A DNA stretch of 64,000 nucleotides from Mugil cephalus (GCF_022458985.1 NC_061771.1:26404001-26468000); one strand, 5' to 3'. Counted from the stretch's first letter, positions 48,397 to 59,984 are shown. Numbers and translations are program-made. The notes: generated from the sequence alone by a model not told the origin.

Positions 48397-49512
48397 GTCT
48401 ATAGACCCCTTCACCCTTTCTTAACTAAAAACACTAACATTTATCACATACCAGCCACTGCCAGCCACAGACGACTTTGGTTTTGCTTTGTTCATTATAA
48501 AAAAAAAAGACTGGAGTGAGACAATCAACAACACACACACTCCTTATCAAATAATAGATGACTGATACGTAATGCATCATCAGTTTCAGCCTGGATAACA
48601 TTATGGGTTAGACTAAATCGTGGCTGAAATTACGTTTAGTTAATGCTTATTTAGGGGATTCCTGTTGCATGTTAATGCTAATGCTAACTGCTAGATAACG
48701 CAACGCTAGCTGCATGTTTCAGGAGTGTCCAAGTTGAGGTTGCTTTGCTGCGTTATCCTCCACAGTGGTTCTGCTTACTTCTGGTAATATCTCTGTAGGA
48801 GAGGCTTCACTTGATAAAGTGTGTTTGCATGGACAGAAATCACCCTTCAAATTCTTCAAATGTCCATTCAAGACATTGTTGGAGGCTTCTAATGATTTGC
48901 ATGCCTTCAACTTTTCTTTCATGTAGATGCTGAATTTCTCAATTAGGTTCATGTAACTGTCTGGCCACTGTATGGTGGGCAGTCCTGTCAAATCGTCCAT
49001 CACTCACTGGATGGACGTTAAGTTAATCATTACTTTGGGGGATTCTTTTTACCCGATAATGCTAATACTAACCGCGAGCTAACTGTGTTACAGGGGTGTC
49101 CAAGCAGAAGTTGCATTTGCTTTTTGCAGTCTATGGTGGTTCCACTTACTTGTAACTGTACTTGTAATATGTCTGTTGGAGAGGCTTTACTTGATAAAGA
49201 CAGACCAGACTTTGTCCCCTCTGTGTCCTCCTTTGGTCAAATCCTCCATCCAGGTAGTGAGAGTGTAGCAGTAAGTGAATATAGTCCCATCAATCAGAGT
49301 AAACTTTTTAAAATAACACTCACAGTCTCAGACAGTGAGTGTATTAGTATATTCTCTAAAATATGTGTTTTCCTCGTCCATTCTTGCCAAAACATTGGAA
49401 TGTGCTAACCACCGTTTACAGGCTATAGTGTTTGAGATGTGTTGCCTCCAGCTAAGCCCCGCCCCTCAAAAAATGTCACATTGTTTACAAACTGTGAAGG
49501 GGGTCTATAGTC
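48397..49512. mobile_element. 1.1-kb TIR element with internal duplication
   Basis: The ends GAGTCTATAGACCCCTTCAC (48397) and GTGAAGGGGGTCTATAGTC (49494-49512) are inverted repeats differing by a few bases. Inside, the block at about 48670-48830 (AATGCTAATGCTAACTGC ... GGAGAGGCTTCACTTGATAA) is repeated at about 49060-49200 (AATGCTAATACTAACCGC ... GGAGAGGCTTTACTTGATAA). The minus strand of the first block carries a protein fragment listed separately. Confidence 0.65.
48719..49003 (-). pseudogene. Fragment of SWIM/YqaJ-type transposon-associated protein
   Basis: A 94-codon minus-strand frame contains TIQWPDSYMNLIEKFSIYMK and LKACKSLEASNNVLNGHLKN. This resembles the N-terminal part of a large family of repetitive fish and cnidarian proteins whose full forms carry a SWIM zinc finger and a YqaJ-like nuclease domain. 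The SWIM and nuclease parts are absent, so this is a fragment. The next block (49060-49200) encodes a diverged second copy of its C-terminal portion (SSKASPTDIL-like). Identification rests on recognised motif pattern only. Confidence 0.45.
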
Positions 49513-49843
49513 TACATTTCCTAAGGACATGTCCAAATAACGCATCATGGTCAGCAAGAAAAGAAAGAGCCGTGGGCTCTCAGCTGGAAACTAGACACAT
49601 CTGATCCCCATTACATGACGCATACATAAACAAGCTGTCTCCTGTGTCAGGGACTATAGGCTGCTACCTCAAAGGCCTCCTTTCAAGGCTGAAAATGTCA
49701 CGTTTTTTTCCAGCCAAAGGTTATCAGAAACACAGACTTGTTTTTAATTTAGTGTGAGACAACTGACAAAGGTGGAGTGTAGATACCAGCTCTTAAATTA
49801 GAGACTAGTGCTATGTGCAATAGCTGTGCTAATGCAAAAACTC

Positions 49844-50200
49844 CAGACATAACATTATGACCACCTCCCTAATATTGTGTAGGTTAAAGAATGGACATGG
49901 GCCTTCTGAGGGTGGTGTCTGGTAACATGATGTTGTTGGTGGGGGCCTTTGGGTCCTATGGGTTGAGGTTGGGAGGATAATCTCTGTGAATCATACGTGA
50001 TACGTGATCCAAATGTTTCGTCACAAGACGGTCAATGTTATTAACCTCTCCTGGTCATAATGTTATGCCTGATCAGTGTGTAGCCCTACCCAATGAATGA
50101 CTGACAACAGGTTGTTGTTAGTGGGGGTCTTTGGGTTCTGAGGAGTCTCTGAGGATCATGGATGCCAGGTCCAAAGGTTTCCCAGCAGAACATTAAATTA
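49844..50200 (-). mobile_element. MITE family A, copy 6 with a partial second copy
   Basis: 49844-50080 runs from CAGACATAACATTATGACCA to GTCATAATGTTATGCCTGAT then CAGTGTG. Both ends are the same terminus, so this copy is a rearranged head-to-head form. It is followed directly by 50081-50200, which repeats GGTTGTTGTTAGTGGGGGTC and CCAGGTCCAAAGGTTTCCCA from the family's body. Confidence 0.55.
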
Positions 50201-50811
50201 ACACACTTTAATATAGCAGTATTTATTCTGGTTGGTCATTTATTCTTAATATATACGGTGAAGCTGGTATCTTTAAAGTGGCAGAAATTAAAAGTAGGGT
50301 AAGCCTAAACAAAGAGCACAATACAACACTACATCAGCACAAAAACAGCACATTCTTCACAGTCTTACATTTTTTCCCCTTATCTAATTGTTTGTCTTAG
50401 TCATTCTTTTGTCTTCCCTTCTCTCTTCATATTTCCGTCTGGACCTCTGCACACTCTAAACACCCTCCTCCCGCGGTCTAACCACAACTCCCAAGATAAA
50501 TGTAAACCACGCTGAAAACACACACAGCCTTCAGCTGTTTAACCCATCACTGGAGGAGAGGAGAGGAGCCCAGGGGAGCAATGGAGACATGGAGGAGACT
50601 GAAAGGAAAAACAGAAGACATAGACGTGCTTTGGGTGAACTGTGCGACACTTTAACCCGGTATTATGACACAAACTTGGCAGCTGTCTGTTGTCCGACTT
50701 GAAACACATTTCCACATTTTCGACAGACCCTCTGATTCGTGTGCACATTTTAACACAGGGAGTCGAGAGTTGTCACATGTAGGGATGGAAAAATAGGTGA
50801 TTGTCGTATTT
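50201..50811. other. No feature recognised
   Basis: Intergenic sequence between repeats; a minus-strand frame at 50539-50748 has no recognisable features. Confidence 0.3.
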
Positions 50812-50990
50812 TAGACTTAGATAGAGTTTACTGATCCACGTGGGCAATTGCTTGGTCACAGAAGCTCAGTTGCACATAAAATAAGTATAAAATAAAATAG
50901 AACAAGAATAAAACTAATTTAAACAAAATTTTAAACAAATCTACAAGAAATATAAATATAAGTATATATACACTCTTTAGATAAATGATA
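50812..50990 (-). repeat. LINE 3' tail (minus strand)
   Basis: ACTTAGATAGAGTTTACTGA followed by TCCACGTGGGCAATTGCTTG is the reverse of a common fish LINE 3' end (…GATCAATAAAGTCTATCTAAGT type). No reverse transcriptase is attached; a Tc1 element begins directly beside it. Confidence 0.55.
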
Positions 50991-51912
50991 AGGTACAATA
51001 CCATGGATGGACTTCTAGCTACACTTAAACACAGTTTTTGAAGGAACTCAGCTGGTAGGTCTCGGAGAACTAACCACAGATCTTCTGTGCATGTAGACTT
51101 CCTCAAACCCTTCTGTCTCTTCACATAATCCCAGACACATGATGACATGACGTTGAGATCAGGGCTTCCAGGACTTCTTGTTCTTCTTTACTCTGAACAT
51201 AATTCTTTAAGACTTTGGTTGTGTGTTCGGGCTCATTGTCTTGCTTCAGAATAAATTTGGGGCCAATCCTCCTCCTCCCTGATGGTACGGATGATGGATA
51301 AGTATCACCCTGTATTTCTCAGCATTGAGGACACCATTAATCCTGACCGAAACTCCAACTCCATTTGTAGAAATGCAGCCCCAAACTTTCACGGAGCCTC
51401 CACCGTGCTTCGCTGTTGCCTGCAGACACTCATTATTGAAGCTCTCTCCAGCCCTTCAATGAACAAAATGCCTTCTGCTACAGACAAATATTTCAAATTG
51501 TTATTCAAATTTTATTTCACAACAGTCCAGAGAACCTGCTGCTGTTTTTTCCAACCCCCAGTTCCTATGTTTTCGTGCATAGTCGAGTCTCTTGGCCTTG
51601 TTTCCATATAAGAGGGAAGGATTTTTGGCTGAAAATCTTCCATGAAGACAATAGGTGGTTGTACCTGGGTCCCACTGGTTTCTGACAGTTCTGAGCTGAT
51701 GGCTCTGCTGGACATCTTCTGATTTTGGAGGGAAATAAGCTCGATGTGTTTTTCATCTGCAAGTTTCCTTGGCCGACCACTGCGTCTACGATCTGACAAA
51801 ATCCCGGACTTTGTGCAAGTGCACCTATAAAGTATAAGGTTCTGTTCACAATCAGTTTTTGAAAGCATTTTTTCCATGCCTGCCTAACACTTTTGCACAT
51901 TACTGTATATAT
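50991..51912 (-). mobile_element. Tc1-like transposon with degraded transposase
   Basis: The right edge CCTAACACTTTTGCACATTA then CTGTATATA is a Tc1-type terminal repeat. On the minus strand the paired N-terminal helix-turn-helix and linker region reads GRPRKLADEKHIELISLQNQ and MSSRAISSELSETSGTQVQP. Further on, GEARS-like catalytic-core DNA is visible (AAGCACGGTGGAGGCTCCGT, then AAGCAAGACAATGAGCCCGA) but with frameshifts. It is inactive. Left TIR not identified. Confidence 0.75.
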
Positions 51913-52039
51913 TTTGTTTCTAGGATTCTTTAAATTGTTATGGCATTTGGGTGGGGAGCAAAAAAAAAAAAATCATTATATAGGGAAATATGTTTCTACA
52001 CTATATAAATAAACTTTATAAATAAACCATATACACTGC

Positions 52040-52115
52040 ACATGTGACAATAAACTTCTTGAATCTTTAAAATAACATTAACCATCTTGTGACAATACAA
52101 TGTTCTGGGGGATTA
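52040..52115 (+). repeat. LINE tail plus MITE family A scrap
   Basis: TGTGACAATAAACTTCTTGA is a common retroelement 3' tail. It is followed by AAATAACATTAACCATCTTG and TGACAATACAATGTTCT, the left subterminal part of MITE family A. Confidence 0.5.
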
Positions 52116-53502
52116 TTTTTCTTTTGACCTGGGATGATGAATGTCCAGCTGTACCGTGCCTCCACGGCCTTTACTCGGTTCTTTGGTAACTCTGAAAAAT
52201 TGTTTTTTAAATCCTATTGTGCGCAAGGACACTCTTTACATCATACTGCAAGGCCAGCGTTGACGGTTCAGCGAGGCCAGTGAAGACGCTTTAATCTTGC
52301 AGCCTCGTGGACTGCAAGTAAACTAGTAGATGGAGATTAAGTGGATTTCATGTTTCTGTGGACAAAGTTATAACCACACACACACACACACAAACACGAA
52401 CACATTCTTTTAGGTGTACCCGTAAAACTATATTAAAGACTGCGCGGAATTTATTTTGTGTTTGACCTCGTTTATTAAGATGTATGTGACGTGGTAACTT
52501 CTTACACTGTCTGAGCCAAGGTTGAAAGAAACAGCTTTCATTTTGTAGATATGATCATATATACACGCACACACGCACAAAGAGGCTAACACACTGTCAG
52601 GTTAACATTCCTCTGCAGCACTTACAGTCTTGGTTGTCTGGTTTGACGTGGCTGTTCATGTTGTGTAATGTAAAATATGAGACCTTCTTGGTCACTGTAC
52701 TGAGGTCAGCGAGGTTCTTTGGAAGTGCTGGATCATTTAATTCCCCTTTGGGGAATTTTTTCTTCACATTTGGCCTAAATACTTGAATCTCATACCAGGA
52801 TCCTTTTCTTCAGAGGAGGAAATGAGAGGTTTGCTCTCACTGCGAATTTGAAATTCTGAATCTAATGAGCACATAATGAGTTATAAGTTGCACATTCGGA
52901 CACTCGTGCGAGTCACGGTCACTTGAATTAGATGAAGCGTTTTGTCACAGACAGAAGGTTCCTTTTTTCCAGGAGGTTTCCCAGAGCCAGCTGCACATTT
53001 CACACTTTATACGCTGAATAAAAAAAATGTGGGTGGACCCTGAAGCAATCAGAGAAAACACAGAATCCACTTTGTTTGGAAGGGGGGAGGAGGAAAAAAA
53101 AAAAGTTTGTTCTGGATAAGCATGTAGAAAGTTTCAAAGACAAAACCAGCCTATAGCCAAGTCCATCGTATTGCAGTTTATTTAATCTCAACGAATTAAG
53201 AGAAAGGACTTTTGAATGACACCCACACTACAGCCAAAATCTTACTACCATCTCATGTGGTAATGCTCAAGAATACACTCTCATTTGTGCATTTTGTTGC
53301 AACGCTGCATAAATTTTGTTTGCGTTTGGAACCACGGGGATGTTTTAAATCCCAGCAGCGCACAACAGTCGGAGTCAATTTGCTGTAACTAAGTGGATTT
53401 TTGCTCCATTTATGGGAGAACAATGTGGTACCCACGCAAAACAGCTCAGGGGCTGATCATGTGTGGCACACTTTGTCGAGCATCACGGGGCAGCATCGCA
53501 AT
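52116..53502. other. No gene recognised
   Basis: Contains a CA run at 52374-52391. No protein-like frame or named repeat up to the tRNA-Arg gene. Confidence 0.35.
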
Positions 53503-53575
53503 GACCCAGTGGCCTAATGGATAAGGCATCAGCCTCCGGAGCTGGGGATTGTGGGTTCAAGTCCCACCTGGGTTG
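53503..53575 (+). tRNA. tRNA-Arg (anticodon CCG)
   Basis: A 73-base tRNA. The acceptor stem GACCCAG pairs with CTGGGTT, so the outermost pair is G1-T72, a wobble instead of G-C; discriminator G at 53575. A box TGGCCTAATGG (53510-53520). The anticodon stem TCAGC/GCTGG (one wobble) encloses loop CTCCGGA, with anticodon CCG at 53536-53538 (reads CGG). B box GGTTCAAGTCC. It closely resembles vertebrate tRNA-Arg-CCG. No run of four T occurs until about 53701, so the terminator is distant or non-canonical. Confidence 0.92.
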
Positions 53576-54884
53576 AACTGAAAGCTGTTTGTTGTTTCCT
53601 GAACAGTTGTGTTTGTTACATGTTAGTGTTTGACATTTGTAAAAGCTGCACTATTTACCAGAGTTGAGCTGCAGCCAGTCGACCACCTCATACCCCTTTC
53701 TTTTTCCAAACAGCTGAGTGACCGCAGAAACATCTGGGTCAGGGTCATCAGAGTTTCAGGCCAAGAAACAGTTGATCGCAGCTTGTGTTTTTCCAGTCAT
53801 CAGACTTTGTTTCCTACTGATGTGACATGAATTGTGTAACTAGTTTAAAACAGATGATGAATCGCAGAGACAGAGTAACAGAGTCGTTTATTAGAGTCTG
53901 TCCAACTCAAATGATTTGGACAGACGTGGAATTTGCTACGTGGAAGGGAAGATTCTACAGTCTAACCCTATGGGGCGGATGTGGTCTTTGAAATAAATGT
54001 CTCATTTTCACCATTAACGGGCCTATAAATGTTATTGCCAACATCTGTCAATATGTAAAAGGCCTCAGTTAAATATCCCAGCGTCTACTTACTTTAAATA
54101 TCTTAAATGAGCCTGTAAAATACTTTATAGCCCAATCACCTGATCAGTCATGGAGCTGTGTTTACCTTCTCCTCAGTGTCCATGTTCATCCATCGCTGTT
54201 AAAAGTTTGAAATTACTCAGAAAAATGATAAATACTCGGAAATAGTGAAAATTAAACTAGTCCTACTGTTATTTGGTATTATCATAATAGCTTTAGCCCA
54301 CTAGCCATAAAACTTAGTAGTAACCTAGGCAAAGTTACATGTCAATGACATTTGTCTATCTACATGGACATAAATTACATTCACATGTGGGTTTCACAGT
54401 GTATATGACAGTAGCTGCTATTTTTCTAAGCCTTTGGTCTGGATAACTAGCTAGCATAAGGCTAGCATAAGGCTAGCATATGGCTAGGTTAACTTCAAAC
54501 TTAATTTATTTGTTAAGCTTTGTTGGTTTTTTTTGCGATCAAGGTTCATATTAATGATGGTTTGACTTTATATTTCTTATATAAAATCTTAACGAACGTC
54601 AAAGAGAGAAATTTACGTTTACCCCATATAGGCTAATATGGAGACAGGCAGTTCTTCCTTTTAATCTTCTGCTACCATAACTTTCTCCCCGTGTTTTCCT
54701 GATCCTGTGCTGGAGCCGTAGGCTGAGCACTGTGGCATATTTTAACTTTTAATCCAATTTTATTCTCTGTTATTGCCACTTCTCTATGGGTGAATATTGG
54801 TGGCAAATATTGGTATTCATGGCGCCCATGAAACACGTGACCAGCTCAGAACTAATCAGCATAGCAGGATAGCTCACTCCCACT
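53576..54884. other. No gene recognised
   Basis: Contains a short tandem GGCTAGCATAA array at about 54450-54486 (three units). Otherwise unremarkable. Confidence 0.35.
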
Positions 54885-55611
54885 AGTTGGCCACATTCTC
54901 TCTAATATACGACTCTGGACAGTAAGCAAGTAGAGCTCCCCCTGGTGACTGGCTGCAGTATAGGTCAAAAGCTCCACCCGCTCCATGTTAGTGGATGTGA
55001 CTTCCCCAAAACTACGGGCGCATTTACACGAATGTGTGAAACAGCATAAGCTTTGCATGTTTAGGCCGACCTAAAATACAGAGCCTGTGCGGTTCCTTTT
55101 TTTCTTTCGAACACAATCGTAACAACAACAACATCAGTGGTGAAATACAGGCTTGTGATGGAGCTGCATCAGATGTTGACCCTTGTTGGGTGGTTATTAC
55201 TTTGCCACTACAATGAGCTAAAAAAAAAAAAAAGATTACTGACTGTAATCTGCACTGTACGTTTGTATATGCTGCTCAGGGTTTATGCACATGCTCTGCC
55301 TCTTCTTCTACATTTTTCTTTTGTCTGAGTAGAAACAGTGCCACACATAGGCCCAGGATATGTACTACAACGTATACACAACAAGATGCGGTTTTGCATT
55401 GGATCGTTTTTTATGGAGGAGGTTAATATAATATTCTAAACAAACAGAAGTACAGTGCGTAATCCAACATTTCCTCTTAACATGTGGGAGTAAAACAGAG
55501 CGTAGTGTTAATTAAATGAAAAGATGGCGCTGAACACATCCCTGGGAAAATAGTTTCAGTTTGACCAATGAGAAGAAGTGGAGACACGTTGTCCATATTT
55601 ATACACAGTTT
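54885..55611 (-). mobile_element. Repeat family D, copy 3 (longest)
   Basis: On the minus strand it opens CTGTGTATAAATATGGACAA then CGTGTCTCCACTTC (about 55609-55575) and closes with CACCAGGGGGAGCTCTACTT (about 54948-54929). These are the two ends of 15522-15900, but with a longer middle. No coding frame. Confidence 0.55.
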
Positions 55612-56660
55612 ATGTTTTCTTTTTGTCCTTAATTAGAAACGACCTCAAAGCTTTCCATGAATATTGGATCTGTTCATTGTTGGGGTCCGGTTGCAAACTA
55701 TTTTGTTGATTATGTTTCCTGATTTTCTCCTTCTACTTTAAATATTTATACAGTCTCAATCACCTCAGTTGTACCAACAAAACAATGAAATTCATTTCAG
55801 AAATCCTTCCAGCTCAGCGTGTGACTTTTGTTTCTGGCTTGTTCTTGTTAAACTTGTACAAACACAGTGAATTCCCCCAATTCACCAAGAAATATATTTT
55901 CACTTGTCTGATATATCGAGGTTGCGTGTTTGTTTATGTCTAATGTAAATATTGTATTCTAAAGGTTCAAGACAAGACGTTCCTTGTCGTGCTCTGTCGG
56001 CTGGAACAAAACCAGATCCATCTGTCCTCCCGACTGTTTTCATAGGCTTAGCAAAAACATAAGAGCGGCGAGATGGCCAGTGTCCATAATTGAATTAACA
56101 TCCTGTGCCAAGTCCGTCAGCCTTTTCCTTCTGTCTCCCTCAACCGCCTTTAGACTGCGCCCATTTATCTTCCTTATACTTTCCCGACAAATTTAAAATT
56201 GGATTGTTCCTGCATGTGGGCGGACAGCTGTCGTGTTTGGATATGTTAAACGATTAGCCGACAGAGGGGCGCGGGTTCAAGGTGGATGCTGGTCGCACAC
56301 GTAACTCAATCAGCGGTAATGTGTTCTATTTGGGGCAGAGCTTATTGCACTGGTGACACATACTTTAGGAGAAGACTCGTATGTTTAGAGGGTAAATGTT
56401 TAAGTAAATGTTTGGGGAGCTGGGGAGGTTGTTCATATAAATAAATAAATAAATAAAAAACATGAGGAGGTTTTGCAACTCATGTCCATCTCGGACTCAC
56501 ATGACTGGAGTCTACTTACCTGTAAATGGAGGAAACCAATGAATTGAGCTCTAATGACGCATGAATGGCTGAAAACCCAGACTCAAGGTGTGAATGGGGG
56601 TTAAACTTCTTGAGGACAGACGTTCAGATTTTTATACAATGACATGGTTGATTGTGACCC
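55612..56660. other. No gene recognised
   Basis: Intergenic; an AAAT run lies at 56438-56457. Confidence 0.35.
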
Positions 56661-57137
56661 TTAAACCACCTGAGACCCAAGCATTTGTTTTGAATGCATA
56701 TTAATTTCCTCAAGATAAGATTAAGATCTTTAGGTATTTGGGATTAGTAGGAGCTAAGAAGTACAAAAAATAAGCATCATCTTTGAAAGGGAATTAGTTT
56801 TTGGAAGAAAAAAAAAAGATGATTCACTGTATATTACAATATAAAATCAAAAATATAAAATCAAAATATAAAACTGTTTATTTTAATGCCAAAGCAGAAT
56901 TGGAAACGATAAAATCCCAACGTCCTCAAACGAGTACTCCTGAATTTGTTAAATTTTCACGTCATATGAAACCAGATACGTTAATAATAATAATAAATAA
57001 ACTGGTTTATTGTCCCTTCTTCAAGCATTCAAAAGTGTCTCATTATGAGGACAACAGGACTAAATGAAGCAGAATAAGCTGCAACAAACCCAAAACCTAA
57101 CGTCCCCATATGAGGACGAAGGGTCTCAGGAGGTTAA
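56661..57137 (+). mobile_element. TTAA-flanked MITE, copy 3
   Basis: Starts TTAAACCACCTGAGACCCAA and ends GGGTCTCAGGAGGTTAA with TTAA at both edges. Internal TCCTCAAACGAGTACTCC and GACTAAATGAAGCAGAATAA are family hallmarks. Confidence 0.75.
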
Positions 57138-57324
57138 CGGCCATTTTTTTATTTATTCCCTGCACATCTTTTGCTCACTTGCACACTTCTTGACAGTTTA
57201 ACCATCTCCGGATTCCATCAGCAATTAAAGCTGTTAAATGCTAAGCTACTGCTGCGTCATCTCTTCTTTGACAGTCTTTTGGTGCAGCCTCAAGTCTACA
57301 AGCGCCATCGTATCGGCCTAATAG

Positions 57325-57540
57325 GTGATGGATCTTTTACACTGTATTAGTCCCCGAGGGGATTTTTTTCCCCCTGCATTTCGACCCATCCATTCGCTCT
57401 CACAGCAACAGTAACGTGTACAGACGGAGCAGTGTAGGCGGTTGTCTTTGAGGGGCCGCACTCGGGGAGTAATTTAGGAGTGAGGTGGTTGTTCGAGGCA
57501 CCTCAGCCATGGAAACGGAGGGTGTGGAGCGGCAGTTAAC
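57325..57540 (+). repeat. Fish interspersed repeat fragment
   Basis: TTTACACTGTATTAGTCCCC followed by GAGGGGATTTTTTTCCCC, then GGGGAGTAATTTAGGAGTGA and GGCACCTCAGCCATGGA follow the order of a common fish repeat. A related end piece is at 21460-21600. Confidence 0.5.
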
Positions 57541-57736
57541 GCTTCGTCGATGCCCTCTCTTCGGTACCAAGCTGCATCTACGCAGACACTTACTGTTTGT
57601 ATTGAATGTAATACCCCAATGGTGGTGTGAGTAAAAAAGGAAAACTGCCAAATATTCATGTGCTGTCATCTATTTGATCTACTTTTAACCACCTTAAAAG
57701 TATAATATCAGAAATAAATTTCAGGCAAACTTTTAT

Positions 57737-58136
57737 TTAACCTCCTCATGTGGCCAAATTATATCTTTGGTTTGTTGCAGCTTTTTCTGCTTCTTTTAGA
57801 CCTGTTGTCACTTTGGAGACACTTTTGTCTGCAATGCACTGGTATAAATAAACACTTGTTTATTTATTCTTATTAATTATTCTAGTTTGATATGACATGC
57901 AAATTTAACAAATTCAGAAGTACTCATTTGAGGATGTTGGGATTTCATCGTTTCCAATTCTGTTTTTGAATTAACATGAACAGTTTTATATTCTGGTACA
58001 CATTATGGACTTAATTTGTAATAAACAGTGAAATAATCCACATTATTATTATTATTTTTATTTATTTTATTTTTTTTAAACTACTCCCAGTTCAAAGATT
58101 ATATTTATTTATCATTTAAGGGCCTCAGGAGGTTAA
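57737..58136 (-). mobile_element. TTAA-flanked MITE, copy 4 (inverted)
   Basis: TTAACCTCCTCATGTGGCC at the left and GGGCCTCAGGAGGTTAA at the right, with TTAA at both edges. Internal blocks (TCTTTTAGACCTGTTGTC, GAAGTACTCATTTGAGGA) are the reverse complement of copy 3, 600 bases away. Confidence 0.7.
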
Positions 58137-58338
58137 AACTGTGGCGGTAGGTCATTTACAAGCCCTGAACATTACCACGATTTTTTCTGCGGTCCCCAGA
58201 GGTCGGTTTGAGCACTGTAGTTATGCTTCATAGAGCGGAACTGACATTAGGGTTCACGGCCTAATAAAAGACCAATTGCACTGAAAGTAGAAACTTGGAA
58301 AATATTGAAGCATCCCCTGACAATTTAGACTCATTCCC

Positions 58339-58414
<76 letters not shown>

Positions 58415-59149
58415 TTTTGTCGTAGTTTTATATCACTTGTGAGTCAACAGCCGCAGGGAGGAAAGTCGAACCCTGGCACCTGCTCCCATCCCTTTGAGAA
58501 TATTCGTGTCATTTGAAATACAATCAGCTGCCTCTGCTCCAACGCTATGAATCACAGACCCTGAAAATAATAACCTCTTACGCTCTGAAACGCGCCTCAT
58601 GGAAAATCGAACCTCACACCTGCAAACTGCACGTTGTTGTGAAAATAACCACCAACACGTCTGCACGCTGCCAAAATTACTCACTACTGCACACGAACTC
58701 ACGATGAAGGCACTCGCTTTGGTTTGATCATTTCCCCTTTTTCCGTCTACCTCGTTCTATCTCTGACTCTCTGCCAGGCGTCTGCATGTATGTGTGTGTG
58801 ACTGTGAAAGTGATGCTGGTTTCTAGAGGTGGAAAGAGAAACGAAACATAGCCGGCGCGTTGTGCTATGATAAATGAAACGAAGCAGATAAACGAAAGCT
58901 GTTCTCCCCGACTCCTGAACTTTTCTCCAGTTTGCTTATTTTACTTGTCCTGCGAAATATCTCTACATCCATAAAAAAGAGTTTACTTTAATGACTTTTA
59001 ATCAATTTTCCAAATATTGACCAAATATTTGCGTTGGCCTCTGCTGCATTTTGTGCTTGGTGCCCATTAGCACACGTTAGCATGCTAAGGTAAATGTCAT
59101 GCATCAACTGCTGTAACTCCCCCAGTTCTTCAGCAGCTCCACTGGCTTC
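58137..59149. other. No gene recognised; ATAG microsatellite inside
   Basis: Apart from the microsatellite at 58341-58414 nothing was identified. The frames at 58433-58707 on both strands are treated as chance. Confidence 0.35.
58341..58414. repeat. (ATAG)18 microsatellite
   Basis: About 74 bases of perfect ATAG tetranucleotide. Confidence 0.95.
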
Positions 59150-59445
59150 TAATGACTGACATGCACCTGCACTGACACGCACAAGGTCCTGACACTTACC
59201 GCCAAGGCCCTTCACAGCCAAACTCCACCATCTCTCTGTGAACTTCTCCAGTTCCTCTCAGATCCTCCCCGGCCACCCGGCCTTATCGTCCACCGTCGGG
59301 GTTTGGAGCGTCCGGTTCAGCTCAGCTCCACACATCTGGAACATTTCTCCCACTCGACATTCATATCCCGACTCAAAATCAATCTTTTCAAAGTAGTTAA
59401 CAATAACTCACACCTGAAGACTCTTTTTTTTTTTTTCCACAAAGA
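59150..59445 (+). mobile_element. LINE ORF2 C-terminus and 3' UTR fragment
   Basis: The plus strand reads KVLTLTAKALHSQTPPSLCE, then after a shift VQLSSTHLEHFSHSTFISRL, the conserved tail of CR1/L2/Rex-like LINE ORF2 proteins (lyKaLh...P.YL..LL; ...F...LK..LF). It then continues into AGTTAACAATAACTCACACC, shared with 45043-45107. Frameshifted and truncated. Confidence 0.6.
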
Positions 59446-59984
59446 TTTTCTATTTCTGCACAAATGATCCACTTTGCACAGTCTCATCTTGTAAAAGAAA
59501 ACATTTTATATTCTGAATGGTGATATAATATAAAGACATTCTGTGTGTAAGTAAAAATTGTCAATATATATATTTCTATTTCCCTCTATATACTTTTCAG
59601 TTATTTTTTGCATATTCCTTCAAATTTGATATTGTTTTTTAATTTTTGTTGTATCGTGACAAGGACATTTCCCGCACTATGTATCATTATTATTATTATT
59701 ACAGTTATTCTTATAGTTTATGTTAACATTATGTTGCCATGGTGACGACGGCATTTGGCTCCAGACACTGATGTGATGCAGCCTCACACAGACGTGCTGC
59801 ACTTCATATTCACTCTCAGCCAGAAATGCAAACAAATAGAATTTATTACAAAAAAAAAAAGATGTTATTACAGGAAAGTTTATTATCTTTCAGCTATAAA
59901 AGACTCAGCCTGCCAGAGAGTAAATGATCCAGAAGTTCATCAGCTGGAGAAAGTGATTTTTACTACTTATTTTGCAAGATGCGT
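59446..59984. other. Downstream flank of tmprss6
   Basis: AT-rich, with an ATT run near 59686-59700. No further gene seen. Other minus-strand AATAAA hexamers lie near 59884-59879 and 59847-59842. Confidence 0.4.

Noticed and set aside
58341-58414. Regular array considered as CRISPR-like
   Set aside because: It is a simple tetranucleotide microsatellite with no spacers; the genome is eukaryotic.
32000-59000. Search by eye for il2rb, sstr3 and rac2 between the two genes
   Set aside because: No WSxWS motif, GPCR-length frame or small-GTPase motif was seen; small diverged exons could still be missed.
58988-59221. 77-codon minus frame with MAVKGLGGKCQDLV
   Set aside because: It overlaps a LINE fragment read more convincingly on the plus strand.
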